DNA from: CAYWPG01 sp964460035 | Lineage (GTDB): Bacteria > Pseudomonadota > Gammaproteobacteria > Nitrococcales > AK92 | Direction: 5' to 3' | Assembly (NCBI GenBank): GCA_964460035.1 | Contig: CAYWPG010000011.1 | Span: forward strand, 33,157 to 97,156 | Length of the DNA stretch: 64,000 bases | Part shown: positions 25,763 to 33,976 of the stretch, one piece after another | Layout: every line of letters begins with the position of its first letter | Position numbering within the stretch: the first letter of the stretch is position 1 | Made by a program: the position numbers and the translations under genes | The notes under the pieces: model-generated | Told to the model about the DNA's origin: nothing | Seen by the model: only the letters and a program-made list of their open reading frames with translations | Database searches by the model: none

Positions 25763-26220
25763 TGTAGCTCCAGATATGTCAGAGGGACGTCGAGCACGAA
25801 ACATCGCTTTCGTCGTCTTATGGCAATCCGGCTCGGTGAAAGCGCATCGCCCTCAGCAAGATTCCGCAAATACGTTCTCTGGAAACCCTGCCAAAGGGTT
25901 TGCCCTTCCCTTACCGCACAATCCGCTGCTCCCCCCAGCGGACGCGCTTGAAGCCGGAGCCGACGAGTTTCCCCCCTACCGAAAGCGGGTTCAGGGCAGC
26001 GCTTCACAGATGCTGTTGCTCATTCGCGCCGCTGCGGCGAAACTGTGTCTGGTGTCGCGGTCAATGTGTGCACCGGTTCCGGTGCAGCGTTGCCCCAGCG
26101 CTGCGGAATCCGTCTTCGCACGCCGAAAAAAAACCTATGCTTAACAACGGCGACAGGGTTTCGCTCAGCGACCGCGGCACTTACTGGAATGGACGAAATA
26201 TCAGAAGGGAGTCATATACA
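25763..26220. other. Divergent intergenic region before phaB
   Basis: These 458 bases contain no convincing gene and separate divergent copy B and phaB. They hold a perfect palindrome at 26069-26086 (see separate entry), a run of eight or more A near 26127, and GGGAG before the phaB ATG. Confidence 0.55.
26069..26086. promoter_or_regulatory. 18-bp perfect palindrome upstream of phaB
   Basis: TGCACCGG-TT-CCGGTGCA is a perfect inverted repeat, 135 bp upstream of the phaB start. It looks like an operator for a dimeric regulator. A palindrome with the same GCACCG...CGGTGC arms but a longer centre lies before the phasin-like gene (54156-54175). Confidence 0.5.
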
Positions 26221-26964
26221 ATGAGTCGATTGAAAGGCAGGACCGCCATCGTTACCGGGGGGTCGCGCGGAATTGGCAAGGCCATTGCACTGGAACTGGG
26301 CCGCCTGGGCGCGAAAGTAGCTATCAACTATCGCAGCGGCAAGGAGGAGGCCGAAGCCGTAGCCGAAGAGCTCAGGCAGGCCGGGACCGAAGCGCTGGTC
26401 ATTCGTGCCGACGTCAGCAAAGCGAACGAAGCGCGGGGCTTGGTCAAGCAAGTGGTGGATACGTGGGGGCGGCTCGATATCCTGGTGAACAACGCCGGCA
26501 TTACCCGCGACAGAACCTTGCGCAAGCTGGAGGACGAGGACTGGCACCAGGTCATCCAAACCAATCTCGATAGCGTCTTCTACACCGTCAGCGCCGCGCA
26601 GAAGACGATGGTGGAACAGCAGTATGGCCGCATCGTCAACATCAGTTCCTTCGTCGGCCAAGCCGGCAACTTCGGACAAGCGAACTACGCCGCCAGCAAA
26701 GGAGGCGTGATCGCTTTTACCAAGAGCGCCGCCCAAGAACTGGCCCGATACAACATCACCATCAACGCCATTGCGCCCGGCTTTACGGAAACGGAGATGC
26801 TGGAGAAGGTTCCGGGGAATATTCAAGAGAAAATTCTCGCCAAGATTCCTATGGGCCGTTTTGGCAAGCCCGAGGAAATCGCCAAGGCGGTGGCTTTTCT
26901 CGTAACCGACGCCGACTACATCACAGGGCAGCAGATCAATATCAACGGCGGAGTGTATATGTAA
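26221..26964 (+). CDS. phaB: Acetoacetyl-CoA reductase (3-oxoacyl reductase family)
   Basis: This 247-residue short-chain dehydrogenase likely reduces acetoacetyl-CoA to (R)-3-hydroxybutyryl-CoA for PHB synthesis. It shows the cofactor loop TGGSRGIG (12-19), NNAG (90-93) and the catalytic Ser142/143, Tyr156, Lys160 (YAASKGG). NAGITRDRTLRKL and INGGVYM at the C-terminus are typical of PhaB/FabG. ATG 26221 is set by GGGAG nine bases upstream. FabG cannot be excluded, but the gene is not in a fatty-acid operon and the window has a phasin-like gene. Confidence 0.85.
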   Translation: MSRLKGRTAIVTGGSRGIGKAIALELGRLGAKVAINYRSGKEEAEAVAEELRQAGTEALVIRADVSKANEARGLVKQVVDTWGRLDILVNNAGITRDRTLRKLEDEDWHQVIQTNLDSVFYTVSAAQKTMVEQQYGRIVNISSFVGQAGNFGQANYAASKGGVIAFTKSAAQELARYNITINAIAPGFTETEMLEKVPGNIQEKILAKIPMGRFGKPEEIAKAVAFLVTDADYITGQQININGGVYM

Positions 26965-27010
26965 GACATAGGCGCGGCGCTACCGTCCGCGCCAGCTCAT
27001 AGCGTGTTTG

Positions 27011-27043
27011 ACTCGGCGGGCGCACACCCAGCGCCCGTCGAGT
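27011..27043 (+). terminator. Hairpin after phaB
   Basis: A 13-bp stem, ACTCGGCGGGCGC with GCGCCCGTCGAGT (one G-T pair) and a seven-base loop, lies 46 bases after the phaB stop. Only two T residues follow. Confidence 0.55.
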
Positions 27044-27130
27044 TACCCGCGTCGACAATGCATAACTGCAAACGCTTCAGGATGACAGGCCGGTTACCGC
27101 CGGCAGCGTTACAGGAACAAGGAGGAGACC

Positions 27131-27490
27131 ATGCAGTTGTCCATGCAGGAAATCGCCGACGAGCGATTGCCGATGCCGTTCGCGGCACCCGATCCCTTCC
27201 AGGTCGCTATTTACGATCTCTACCGCCTGCCTCTGGGAACGCCTGTGAACCGGGTCGTGGTGATCAGCGAGCAGGCTACGCCGAACGGGTTCTTCGACGA
27301 TGCTGAGGCCTTGGAGCCGGAAGATGCCAGCGAACTGCTGTGGCAGTTGCTGCACAAAGACGGAACGCGGGTCGGCGACGTGGTCTACGACCAGATCCCC
27401 GAGCCGGGCGACTTCATTCTGCGCCGCTGCCCCCAAGGTTTTATTGTGGAATGCTCGATGCCCCTCGAAGCCGGAGTTGGCCAGGCATAG
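27131..27490 (+). CDS. Hypothetical soluble protein
   Basis: The 119-residue acidic protein has no signal peptide or membrane segment. ATG 27131 is preceded by GGAGGAGA. It includes PDPFQVAIYDLYRLPLGTPVNRVVVIS and a closing EPGDFILRRCPQGFIVECSMP. I do not recognise a family. It is followed by a convergent sixA gene. Confidence 0.7.
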   Translation: MQLSMQEIADERLPMPFAAPDPFQVAIYDLYRLPLGTPVNRVVVISEQATPNGFFDDAEALEPEDASELLWQLLHKDGTRVGDVVYDQIPEPGDFILRRCPQGFIVECSMPLEAGVGQA

Positions 27491-27637
27491 CTGCTCAAGG
27501 GACTGCCGCGCGGGACAAGGAGATCCCGCACCGGCTACCTTGCGCATTGGCCGCGTTGTACTCGTGCTGACCAAAGGCAGGCATCGCTTTGGCCAGCACG
27601 GTGCGGCGCGCCGCCACAGGTGCGAGATGCTGGGCAA

Positions 27638-28186
27638 CTAGAGCACCCGAGTCTGAGCTTCCTCGCCCAGCTCCACCAGCTCGAGCCGCCCACCATCGTT
27701 TCGCATCACGGTCACGGAACAGTAATCAGGACGGAAGTGCACCACTCTATCGTCGCTGGTTGCGACTCCGGCGGCAGCATTGATCACCATGAAATGGGTG
27801 AACACCACGGCGTCGCGCTCCTGTTCGATCAGCGCCGCCACCAGCCCATCGCGCCATTGGTGCAGGGCGCTATCCAGCTCTTCCCAGCGCCGGGTTGCAA
27901 TGTCGCGCAGCCAGCGTCCCCGTGCTGCCAAATCGGCCTCGGGGGAGACGATTTCGCTTACCCTTCTCTCGACCAGGGGCTCGATTCCCCACAGCTGGGC
28001 CAGCGGCGCCGCGGTTTCGCGCGTGCGTAACATGGGACTGGTCAGAAGCTGCATGGGCGCCCTGTCCGCCAACCGCTGCGCCAAGGCGCGTGCCTGTTCC
28101 CGTCCGACCTGATCCAAGCCCGGATCGGGATCGGCATCCCACCCAGCGGCCGCCCGTCCATGACGGACAAGATAAAGCATCGCCAT
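27638..28186 (-). CDS. sixA: SixA-type phosphohistidine phosphatase (histidine phosphatase family)
   Basis: The 182 residues open MAMLYLVRHGRAAAGWDADPDPGLDQVGREQA, with the catalytic RHG (His9) and the small-branch pattern of SixA. LLTSPMLRTRETAAPL and VVFTHFMVINAAAGV carry the second Arg and His. SixA removes phosphate from histidines of HPt domains in phosphorelays. It lies 93 bp downstream of a three-PAS histidine kinase on the same strand and could modulate that signalling chain. That pairing is inference, and no HPt domain is seen here. Confidence 0.82.
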   Translation of the reverse strand: MAMLYLVRHGRAAAGWDADPDPGLDQVGREQARALAQRLADRAPMQLLTSPMLRTRETAAPLAQLWGIEPLVERRVSEIVSPEADLAARGRWLRDIATRRWEELDSALHQWRDGLVAALIEQERDAVVFTHFMVINAAAGVATSDDRVVHFRPDYCSVTVMRNDGGRLELVELGEEAQTRVL

Positions 28187-28279
28187 CTACAACTCTCCCC
28201 ACAAACCAAATCTGGCAAGTTAACAGCAGCTCCCGGTTAAAGCCAACCGCGGCCGGCTTTCGCCGGGGGCCTCCGCTCG

Positions 28280-30154
28280 TCAGCGGGGTGCCCGAAGGGT
28301 GAAAAAGAACGAGGCTCCGCGACCGGGAGTAGACTCTACCCAGATACGTCCCCGATGCCGCTCGATGATCTTGCGGCACAACGACAGCCCCAGCCCACTG
28401 CCCGGCGAGCCGCCACTTCCGCTGCCGCGGTGAAATGGCTGGAAAATCGCATCCTGCGATTCCACGCTGATGCCCATACCGTTGTCCCGTACCGCCAGCA
28501 CCCACTCCTTGCCGTCGCTATGAGCACTGATACTCACGCATAGCGGCGCATCGGGGCGCCGGAACTTCAACGCGTTGGCCAGCAGGTTCTGCATGACATG
28601 CGCGAGCAGTACTCGATTGCCCAGCACCACCGGCAGGCTATCGTGGGTAATCAGCGCGCCGGCCTCGCGAATAGAGGACACCAGCTGTTCCAGAACTTCC
28701 TCTAACACCTCATCGAGCACGACCCTGTCGCTCAGCTCAGGCTCGTGGCCGACCCGCGCATACTCGAGCAAGCCGTCGATCAGACGCTCCATCTGCGCCG
28801 CGCCCCGCCGGATATGCGCCAGATACTGCAGAACCTTGCTATCCGGATGATCTTGCAGATCCCGCTCCAACAGCTGGGCGAAACCGGCCATGGTTCGCAA
28901 CGGCTCCTTGAGATCATGCGACGCGGTATAAGCGAACTGCTCCAACTCCTCATTGCTCTGCTCCAGCAGGAGCTGCGCGCGCTTCTCGGCGGTGATGTCC
29001 ATATCGATGCCGATCATCCGCACCACCTGGCCGCTTTCGTCACGCAGCAATTGCCCGCGGCTGGATATCCAGCGCTCGCAGCCGTCGTCCCCCATGACCC
29101 TCAGCTGCGATGTCACCACATCTACCCCGGCATGGTCGAACGCGACCGTGTAGCGCTCGTACATGGTACGACGATCGTCGGGGTGCAGCCGCGCGAGGAA
29201 AATGTCGGGGTCGGACACGCCATTACCGGCGGGCACGCCGTACAAGCGCGACAACGATTCAGTGTGCACCAGCTTGCGGCTGCCAGGCAGATACTGCCAA
29301 GCCGCCATGTTGGCCGCGTCCAGCGCCAGGTGCAGCTGCGCCTCCCGATCCGCCAACGCGCTGCGCGTCTGAATCAATTCGGTTACATCGTAACCGGCAC
29401 CGACAATACCGTTTACCGAGCCGTCCGGCTCCTGCAAAGGCTGGACGAACAGCCAGAACCAGTGCGCGCGCCCGCTTCTGCGCGAGCGCAAACACAACAC
29501 CTGTCGCCGGCTCTTCCCGGTCTCGATCACATTGCGGTAAAGCGCCTCGATCGACTGCGCATCTTCGGCTAGGAAAAGCTCCTGGGGAATCGTGCCCAGC
29601 ACCTCCTTGCCGGTAGCGCTCACATGCCAGCGATAGTTGTGCGACCACGTCAGCCGTAGTTCCCTATCGCGTACGAACACTGCTACCGGCGCCACGCCCA
29701 ATGCCAGGCGCAGCCTTTGCTCGCTGGCGAGCAATGCCCGGCGGTCCGCCTCGGCCTCGCGCAACCGTCTTTCCACGGCATCGCGCACGCGCACGGCATG
29801 AGTGACGTTCTGGCATAGGATAATGGTCATTCCCGCCCGGCTCCCATTGGCGGCAACAGGAATCAGGTCGGCGCTCCAATACTCCCGCTTGGCTCGGGCA
29901 GCATCGCTGTCCGGCGCCTGCCATTCGCGCACGCGCGCAGGTCGACCACTGCGGGACACGCGGCGCAGGCGTGCGAGCAGTATGCTGGCAAGGTGAGGGA
30001 AAGCTGCCGGGAACGGCAAGCCAACAACATCGGCCGCGGCACCGCCGATACGCATGAACGTGGGGTTGGAGTACAGGACCTGATGATCGGACCCTGAAAC
30101 CACCGCAATCCCCAAGGGAATGTGGTTCAGCACCCCGTCCTGTAGATTCTGCAT
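28280..30154 (-). CDS. Soluble multi-PAS sensor histidine kinase
   Basis: The 624-residue kinase has three PAS domains (about 10-120, 145-262, 270-392). These are followed by a HisKA domain with the phosphoacceptor in ASHDLKEPLR (His413) and an HATPase domain with NLLANALKF (N box, about 523-531), DNGMGI (557-562) and GLGLSLCRKI (587-596). The ASHDLKEP form is shared with phytochrome-type kinases. No membrane helix or signal peptide is present, so it senses something in the cytoplasm. GAGGGAGCAGG precedes the ATG. No response regulator gene is adjacent, and a SixA phosphatase follows. Confidence 0.92.
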   Translation of the reverse strand: MQNLQDGVLNHIPLGIAVVSGSDHQVLYSNPTFMRIGGAAADVVGLPFPAAFPHLASILLARLRRVSRSGRPARVREWQAPDSDAARAKREYWSADLIPVAANGSRAGMTIILCQNVTHAVRVRDAVERRLREAEADRRALLASEQRLRLALGVAPVAVFVRDRELRLTWSHNYRWHVSATGKEVLGTIPQELFLAEDAQSIEALYRNVIETGKSRRQVLCLRSRRSGRAHWFWLFVQPLQEPDGSVNGIVGAGYDVTELIQTRSALADREAQLHLALDAANMAAWQYLPGSRKLVHTESLSRLYGVPAGNGVSDPDIFLARLHPDDRRTMYERYTVAFDHAGVDVVTSQLRVMGDDGCERWISSRGQLLRDESGQVVRMIGIDMDITAEKRAQLLLEQSNEELEQFAYTASHDLKEPLRTMAGFAQLLERDLQDHPDSKVLQYLAHIRRGAAQMERLIDGLLEYARVGHEPELSDRVVLDEVLEEVLEQLVSSIREAGALITHDSLPVVLGNRVLLAHVMQNLLANALKFRRPDAPLCVSISAHSDGKEWVLAVRDNGMGISVESQDAIFQPFHRGSGSGGSPGSGLGLSLCRKIIERHRGRIWVESTPGRGASFFFTLRAPR

Positions 30155-30317
30155 TACCTGCTCCCTCGGTAGCAGAACGCACCCTAGTGCCCAAGTACGG
30201 CGCCGCCGGGGATACGGTGCGCGATCGTCCCCTTTATCTCATCATGACCTGGGCTATCGGTCGCTGCCGCCGAGCCTCAGCTCAGCGGCAGCACGCGCCC
30301 GCAATGCGCGGTTTTTT

Positions 30318-30842
30318 TCAACGCATCGGGCGAAGCTGGGTGAGGTAACGCTGGGCATTGGCGACATAATGCGCTGCCGCAGCCTCCAGACCTGCTCGTT
30401 CGGCATCGCTCAAGATGCGCTTGATCCGGCCCGGCGAGCCCAACACCATGGATCCGTCAGGAACCTCCATGCCCTCCGGTATCAGCGCGTTCGCACCGAT
30501 CAGACAGTGTCGCCCGATACGGGCGCCGTTGAGCACCACGGCATTAATGCCAATCAGACTGTAATCCCCCACCGTGCAACCGTGGAGCATCGCCTTATGC
30601 CCCACCGTGACGCCGCGTCCCAGCTCCAGCTTGTAGCCAGGGTCGGTATGCAGCACGGCACCGTCTTGCACGTTGCTGTCTTCGCCGATAATGATTTCGT
30701 CATTATCGGCCCGGATAACGACGTTGAACCAGATGCTGGCGTTAGGGCCAAGCACCACAGATCCGATCAGAGTGGCATTGTCGGCAATGAAGTGCTGGTC
30801 GCCTTTAAGCACGACCCTCCGGTCACCCAGTTCAAAAAGCAC
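30318..30842 (-). CDS. Gamma-carbonic anhydrase family protein
   Basis: The left-handed beta-helix protein has hexapeptide repeats and the zinc-ligand histidines in VQDGAVLHTDPGY and VGHKAMLHGC. With GTG 30842 as start it is 174 residues, the family length, and begins MLFELGDRR, like the family consensus. GGAGGA stands eight bases upstream. Longer in-frame starts exist up to 30944 but have no such site. It may hydrate CO2 or serve an acyl-CoA-related role, as known for YrdA/CaiE-type relatives. Confidence 0.85.
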   Translation of the reverse strand: MLFELGDRRVVLKGDQHFIADNATLIGSVVLGPNASIWFNVVIRADNDEIIIGEDSNVQDGAVLHTDPGYKLELGRGVTVGHKAMLHGCTVGDYSLIGINAVVLNGARIGRHCLIGANALIPEGMEVPDGSMVLGSPGRIKRILSDAERAGLEAAAAHYVANAQRYLTQLRPMR

Positions 30843-31313
30843 CGATGTATTCCTCCGATGATCGAACACCACACAATGATCACCAAGCATCGGCCGCCTT
30901 GGGGAAACGGCCAGGTCGCTTGCGATCGGGTCTCGGCGCCGCACATCTTCACCTCGTAGCCGCGCTGGACACGCTACACAGCCATACGCGCCGCAACCCG
31001 GATCCCATAGTCGACGTTTGCCGCATATAGGGCAAGTCTAGCAGGCAGCTAGGAAAGTCCATCCCCATGTCATAGCTGAGAAAGTGGCGGACTGCTTCGC
31101 TCCGGGCTATAGCGTAGAAGCGGCGGACCGCTGCCGAATATTAAGGGCCTCAAGCCCCCCTGGCGCCCCAGAGCCATGCCCGGCGGATGCCTAGGATGGC
31201 ATGCCTGGCGGTATGCGCGGAGCTAACCTCTCCACCGCCTCCCGTTGTGCTTGCCCTGCCTGATCCGAGCCCCAGTTTAAAGCGAAGGTATCCAAACACA
31301 GCGGGAGGACATC
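30843..31313. other. Intergenic region, no gene seen
   Basis: These 471 bases lie between divergent genes. An imperfect direct repeat (ATGCCCGGCGGATGC and ATGCCTGGCGGTATGC) occurs at about 31174-31217. GGGAGGAC precedes the DUF4235 start. No coding frame is supported. Confidence 0.45.
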
Positions 31314-31586
31314 ATGGGACTTGGGACTGTCGCCCGATCGGCCGTTTCCACTGGCAGCGCGATGATCGCCGCCATGGGCGCCAACAAGATGCTGCAAGCG
31401 GCCTGGCGCCGCGCCCGCGGCGAAGAGCCGCCTACCAGTCCGGAACGGGGCGATGTGCCCTGGAAGCAGGCCCTGCTATGGGTAGTTCTTTCCAGCGCCG
31501 TAATCGCTGCCGTAAGGCTGATTGCCGCCAGAAGCGCTGCGGCTGGCGTCGAGCGTGCGCGGCACCGCCGCTCCGGCTACTACTGA
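31314..31586 (+). CDS. DUF4235-like small membrane protein
   Basis: The 90-residue protein has a first hydrophobic segment near residues 8-28 (TGSAMIAAMGANKMLQAAW), a polar middle with PPTSPERGDVPWKQALLW, and a second helix about 50-72. The order of helix, GEEPP..., W-x-A-L-W and helix matches DUF4235 proteins, which are often stress- or cell-envelope-linked. The function is unknown. GGAGGA stands five to ten bases before the ATG. Confidence 0.75.
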   Translation: MGLGTVARSAVSTGSAMIAAMGANKMLQAAWRRARGEEPPTSPERGDVPWKQALLWVVLSSAVIAAVRLIAARSAAAGVERARHRRSGYY

Positions 31587-31806
31587 GGCCGCAGACAGGA
31601 AAGGAGCCGCGTTCCCTCTCTGCCCGCCCGTGAGTATCCCTGCCGCTACGATTCGACACGCCGGGACGGTCGTACCCTTATCATTATCGCGCTGTCCGCT
31701 AAACTCCGCGGGAGTCTGGTCAGTGTGCCCACGTGAGTGCCCTACACCGCGTCCCCGCCACCGGGCGGCTCCCGGAACAGCCCCATAACGCGCGTTTCCC
31801 GCAGGC

Positions 31807-31835
31807 AAAAAAAAGCCCGCCGAACCAGGCGGGCT
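31807..31835 (-). terminator. Orphan intrinsic terminator on the minus strand
   Basis: Read on the minus strand, the stem AGCCCGCC-TGGTTC-GGCGGGCT is followed by eight T residues, a textbook Rho-independent terminator. The nearest annotated minus-strand gene upstream of it ends at 33038, more than 1.2 kb away, with a plus-strand gene between them. Confidence 0.85.
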
Positions 31836-31877
31836 AAAGATACCTTGCGACAGATATCAAGGAGGAGAGCTCCCAGT

Positions 31878-31928
31878 ATGCCTGCAAATGTTGCACTGCG
31901 CAATATGTTGCAGCGCCACAATCGCTAG
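31878..31928 (+). CDS. Possible 16-residue peptide
   Basis: The frame MPANVALRNMLQRHNR starts ten bases after AAGGAGGAG (31859-31867), an unusually strong ribosome binding site. The ribosome site overlaps a small GGAG/CTCC inverted repeat that could mask it. No homology is recognised. It may be a leader peptide for the monooxygenase gene, 80 bp downstream, or chance. Confidence 0.35.
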   Translation: MPANVALRNMLQRHNR

Positions 31929-32008
31929 CCTCACAGTCGCCTTAGGGCTGTGCGCCCGGTGACGGTCGGATATACTGCCTACCGCATACCAGAACGAGGA
32001 GATCTAGA

Positions 32009-32290
32009 ATGCTCGCTATTGTTGCAAAGCTGAAGGCAAAGCCGGGCCTGGGCGCCGAGTTGGCACAAAAGATGGTCGAGATCGCGACCGAAGTACGCAA
32101 AGAGCCGGGTAACCATGCCTATTCCATTCACCTGAGCAAGGCAGACCCCGACCTGGTGATGGTGTACGAGCAGTACACCGACGAGGACGCTCTGGCCGCC
32201 CATCGCCAGAATATGAAGGAAATGCGCGTGGATCTTTCCGCCCTGCTCGCCGGCCGTCCGGAAATCGAGCAGTTCGAACTGCGCGGCTAG
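32009..32290 (+). CDS. Putative quinol monooxygenase / ABM-domain protein
   Basis: The 93-residue protein has the antibiotic-biosynthesis-monooxygenase (YgiN-like) ferredoxin-like fold: MLAIVAKLKAKPGLGAELAQKM, EPGNHAYSIHLSKADPDLVMVYEQYTDEDALAAH and a closing EIEQFEL. Members oxidise quinols or small aromatic compounds without a cofactor. ATG 32009 has GAGGAGAT upstream, and TATACT at about 31973 could be the -10 element. A hairpin follows. Confidence 0.85.
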   Translation: MLAIVAKLKAKPGLGAELAQKMVEIATEVRKEPGNHAYSIHLSKADPDLVMVYEQYTDEDALAAHRQNMKEMRVDLSALLAGRPEIEQFELRG

Positions 32291-32302
32291 CCTTTGCTCA
32301 TA

Positions 32303-32332
32303 CTGGCAGTCACCTGCGAGGATGACTGCCAG
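32303..32332 (+). terminator. Hairpin after the monooxygenase gene
   Basis: A ten-bp perfect stem CTGGCAGTCA/TGACTGCCAG with a ten-base loop begins 12 bases after the stop. No T-run follows. Confidence 0.5.
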
Positions 32333-32588
32333 CTGCGCTGCCCCGCCCTTCTCTCGAAGTACCCTCTGCGCCTGCCCCAGCACGGCCCATACCGGCATCG
32401 GACCGGCGCTCCAGCCGGCAACAGCGGTCCAATACCTGCGCGTCGAGTGACAATACGTACTCACTCCCTCATCGTGGCCCTTTCAACGCTTCCGGACTAT
32501 CCCCATTCCCCCATAGACCTACCTCGGCGTATCTAGGCTCTAAGTGATCTATGGAACGGGAATCCGAAGCCGTAGCAGGGAGGTAACT

Positions 32589-32750
32589 ATGCGAGCGGCG
32601 CTGTTAGTGGCCCTATGGGCAATGTGCGGCGTGCTGCTCAGCGGCTGCGCCGTGATCGGCGCGATATTCAAAGCGGGCCTGATTGTAGGGCTGCTCGCCA
32701 TAGTGTTGATCGTCGTCGTTATCGTCATCCTGTTCAGTCTGATTTTCTAG
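32589..32750 (+). CDS. Small lipoprotein with a C-terminal membrane helix
   Basis: From ATG 32589 the peptide is 53 residues. The N-terminus MRAALLVALWAMCGVLLSGC carries a lipobox (LLSGC), and the remaining 33 residues are a long hydrophobic stretch rich in Ile/Val/Leu. GGGAGGTAA lies just upstream. Such peptides resemble the short membrane lipoproteins induced in envelope stress. Family and role are not known. Confidence 0.7.
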   Translation: MRAALLVALWAMCGVLLSGCAVIGAIFKAGLIVGLLAIVLIVVVIVILFSLIF

Positions 32751-33037
32751 CGATCCAGCTGAAGTACTCATCAATAGCCGAGCCGTAGTGGCGAGCAGCC
32801 GCACGCGGCCGAGCGATCGGCGGCTTGCTTGATGTGACGCGGGCGCGGTACTACCGACCGCGTCATACTCGTCGCATAAAGCCTAGGCGGAGCCGATGGC
32901 TTCTATCCGGCTACCGAACCGTCGGGGATAGCGAGATCGGGCAATGCCACCTCGCATCCGCCGATGGGCCGGTGCCGGCAATGACGGCACCTGGCCGCAG
33001 CGTTCGGGGCACAAAGAAGGATGGGGGCAGCAAGCGG

Positions 33038-33229
33038 TCATCGGCGCTGACGGATGCGCTGCTGACGCCCCATGTCGTTCAGCCCCGGGGGTGCGTGACG
33101 CAGTGCCTGAGCAATCAGCTCTCGCCCTTCTTCCGTCTCGCTCAACGCATCCAGCCCGCCGACGGTCTGAGCCAGCACTTCCAGACGGTCCATCGCCTCG
33201 AGAAAAGATGGATGAAGTTCCTGATACAT
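33038..33229 (-). CDS. Small hypothetical acidic protein
   Basis: The 63-residue protein has AAAGGAGT nine bases before ATG 33229. The first 45 residues (MYQELHPSFLEAMDRLEVLA...) are helix-forming and amphipathic, and the C-terminus is basic (RQQRIRQRR). No family is recognised. It lies downstream of the 29-residue membrane peptide on the same strand. Confidence 0.6.
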   Translation of the reverse strand: MYQELHPSFLEAMDRLEVLAQTVGGLDALSETEEGRELIAQALRHAPPGLNDMGRQQRIRQRR

Positions 33230-33341
33230 GGTGTACGACTCCTTTCACCGCGCGTGGCAGTAACCGCAAGCGATCGCCACATGCGGTTACTAGTATGCCT
33301 GCTAGAGATTGCGCGACGATGACAGCCTGTCGAAGAGATGG

Positions 33342-33431
33342 CTAACGCACAGCGCCAAGCAATAACGCCTGGGCGAGAATGACCAAAGCAGGTCCGCTGA
33401 TCGAGGAAAGAAAACGCTTGGCTGTAGTCAT
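33342..33431 (-). CDS. Possible 29-residue membrane microprotein
   Basis: The frame MTTAKRFLSSISGPALVILA continues with a hydrophobic end (QALLLGAVR), giving a basic N-terminus and one membrane-spanning segment. A near-perfect AAGGAGGCC lies eight bases upstream of ATG 33431. Good ribosome site, length and composition fit small inner-membrane proteins. Homology is unknown. Confidence 0.5.
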   Translation of the reverse strand: MTTAKRFLSSISGPALVILAQALLLGAVR

Positions 33432-33976
33432 GGTTATGGCCTCCTTGCCTGTACGCTGCTAGCCGAGTGACGCTCATCCTGCGCGTCCGGCCAATCAAGC
33501 TTGCCGCTGGCACGGCGTCTCCGCGCCGTTACCCTTACTGCGATTCTACTCCCGGCTGTTGCCGTTGGCTGTAAGAGGATTCTGACAGCCCATGTGAGAA
33601 AAAAGCGGCACAGCATCAGCAAAACCTTCCGGCGTTATTCGCGGGCGCGTTATCCCGACGTTGGGGGTGGCCGCCAAGCCAGGAAGACGCGCAACGTTCC
33701 GAACGGCTCACGCACTTGGACCACTGCGCCAACCGCTGCCGCCCCTGCCTCGCGGATCGCTCCTAGCAGCATCGCCAGTACCTCAGACCTGGCTCGAGCA
33801 GCAATCTACCGCGCCACGCTGGCCAGCACGTCCTTCGAGTGGGACACTAGCAGCGGCCGCGAACCCGTCTTTGGGGCATACCGCGCCATCGCCAAATGCG
33901 GTCTATGTCCGCTGCGCGGACCCGGGCAAGGCGCCGGCTAACACTGGGCAAACTACGATGACTCAGGAGGGGAACT
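33432..33976. other. Intergenic region, no gene seen
   Basis: This 545-base region separates the microprotein from the SDR gene. I see no frame with a good start and no strong repeat. It should contain the promoters of both divergent units. Confidence 0.45.

Noticed and set aside
31174..31217. Short imperfect direct repeat as a possible CRISPR or attachment site
   Set aside because: Only two imperfect units occur and there are no spacers, integrase or tRNA nearby.
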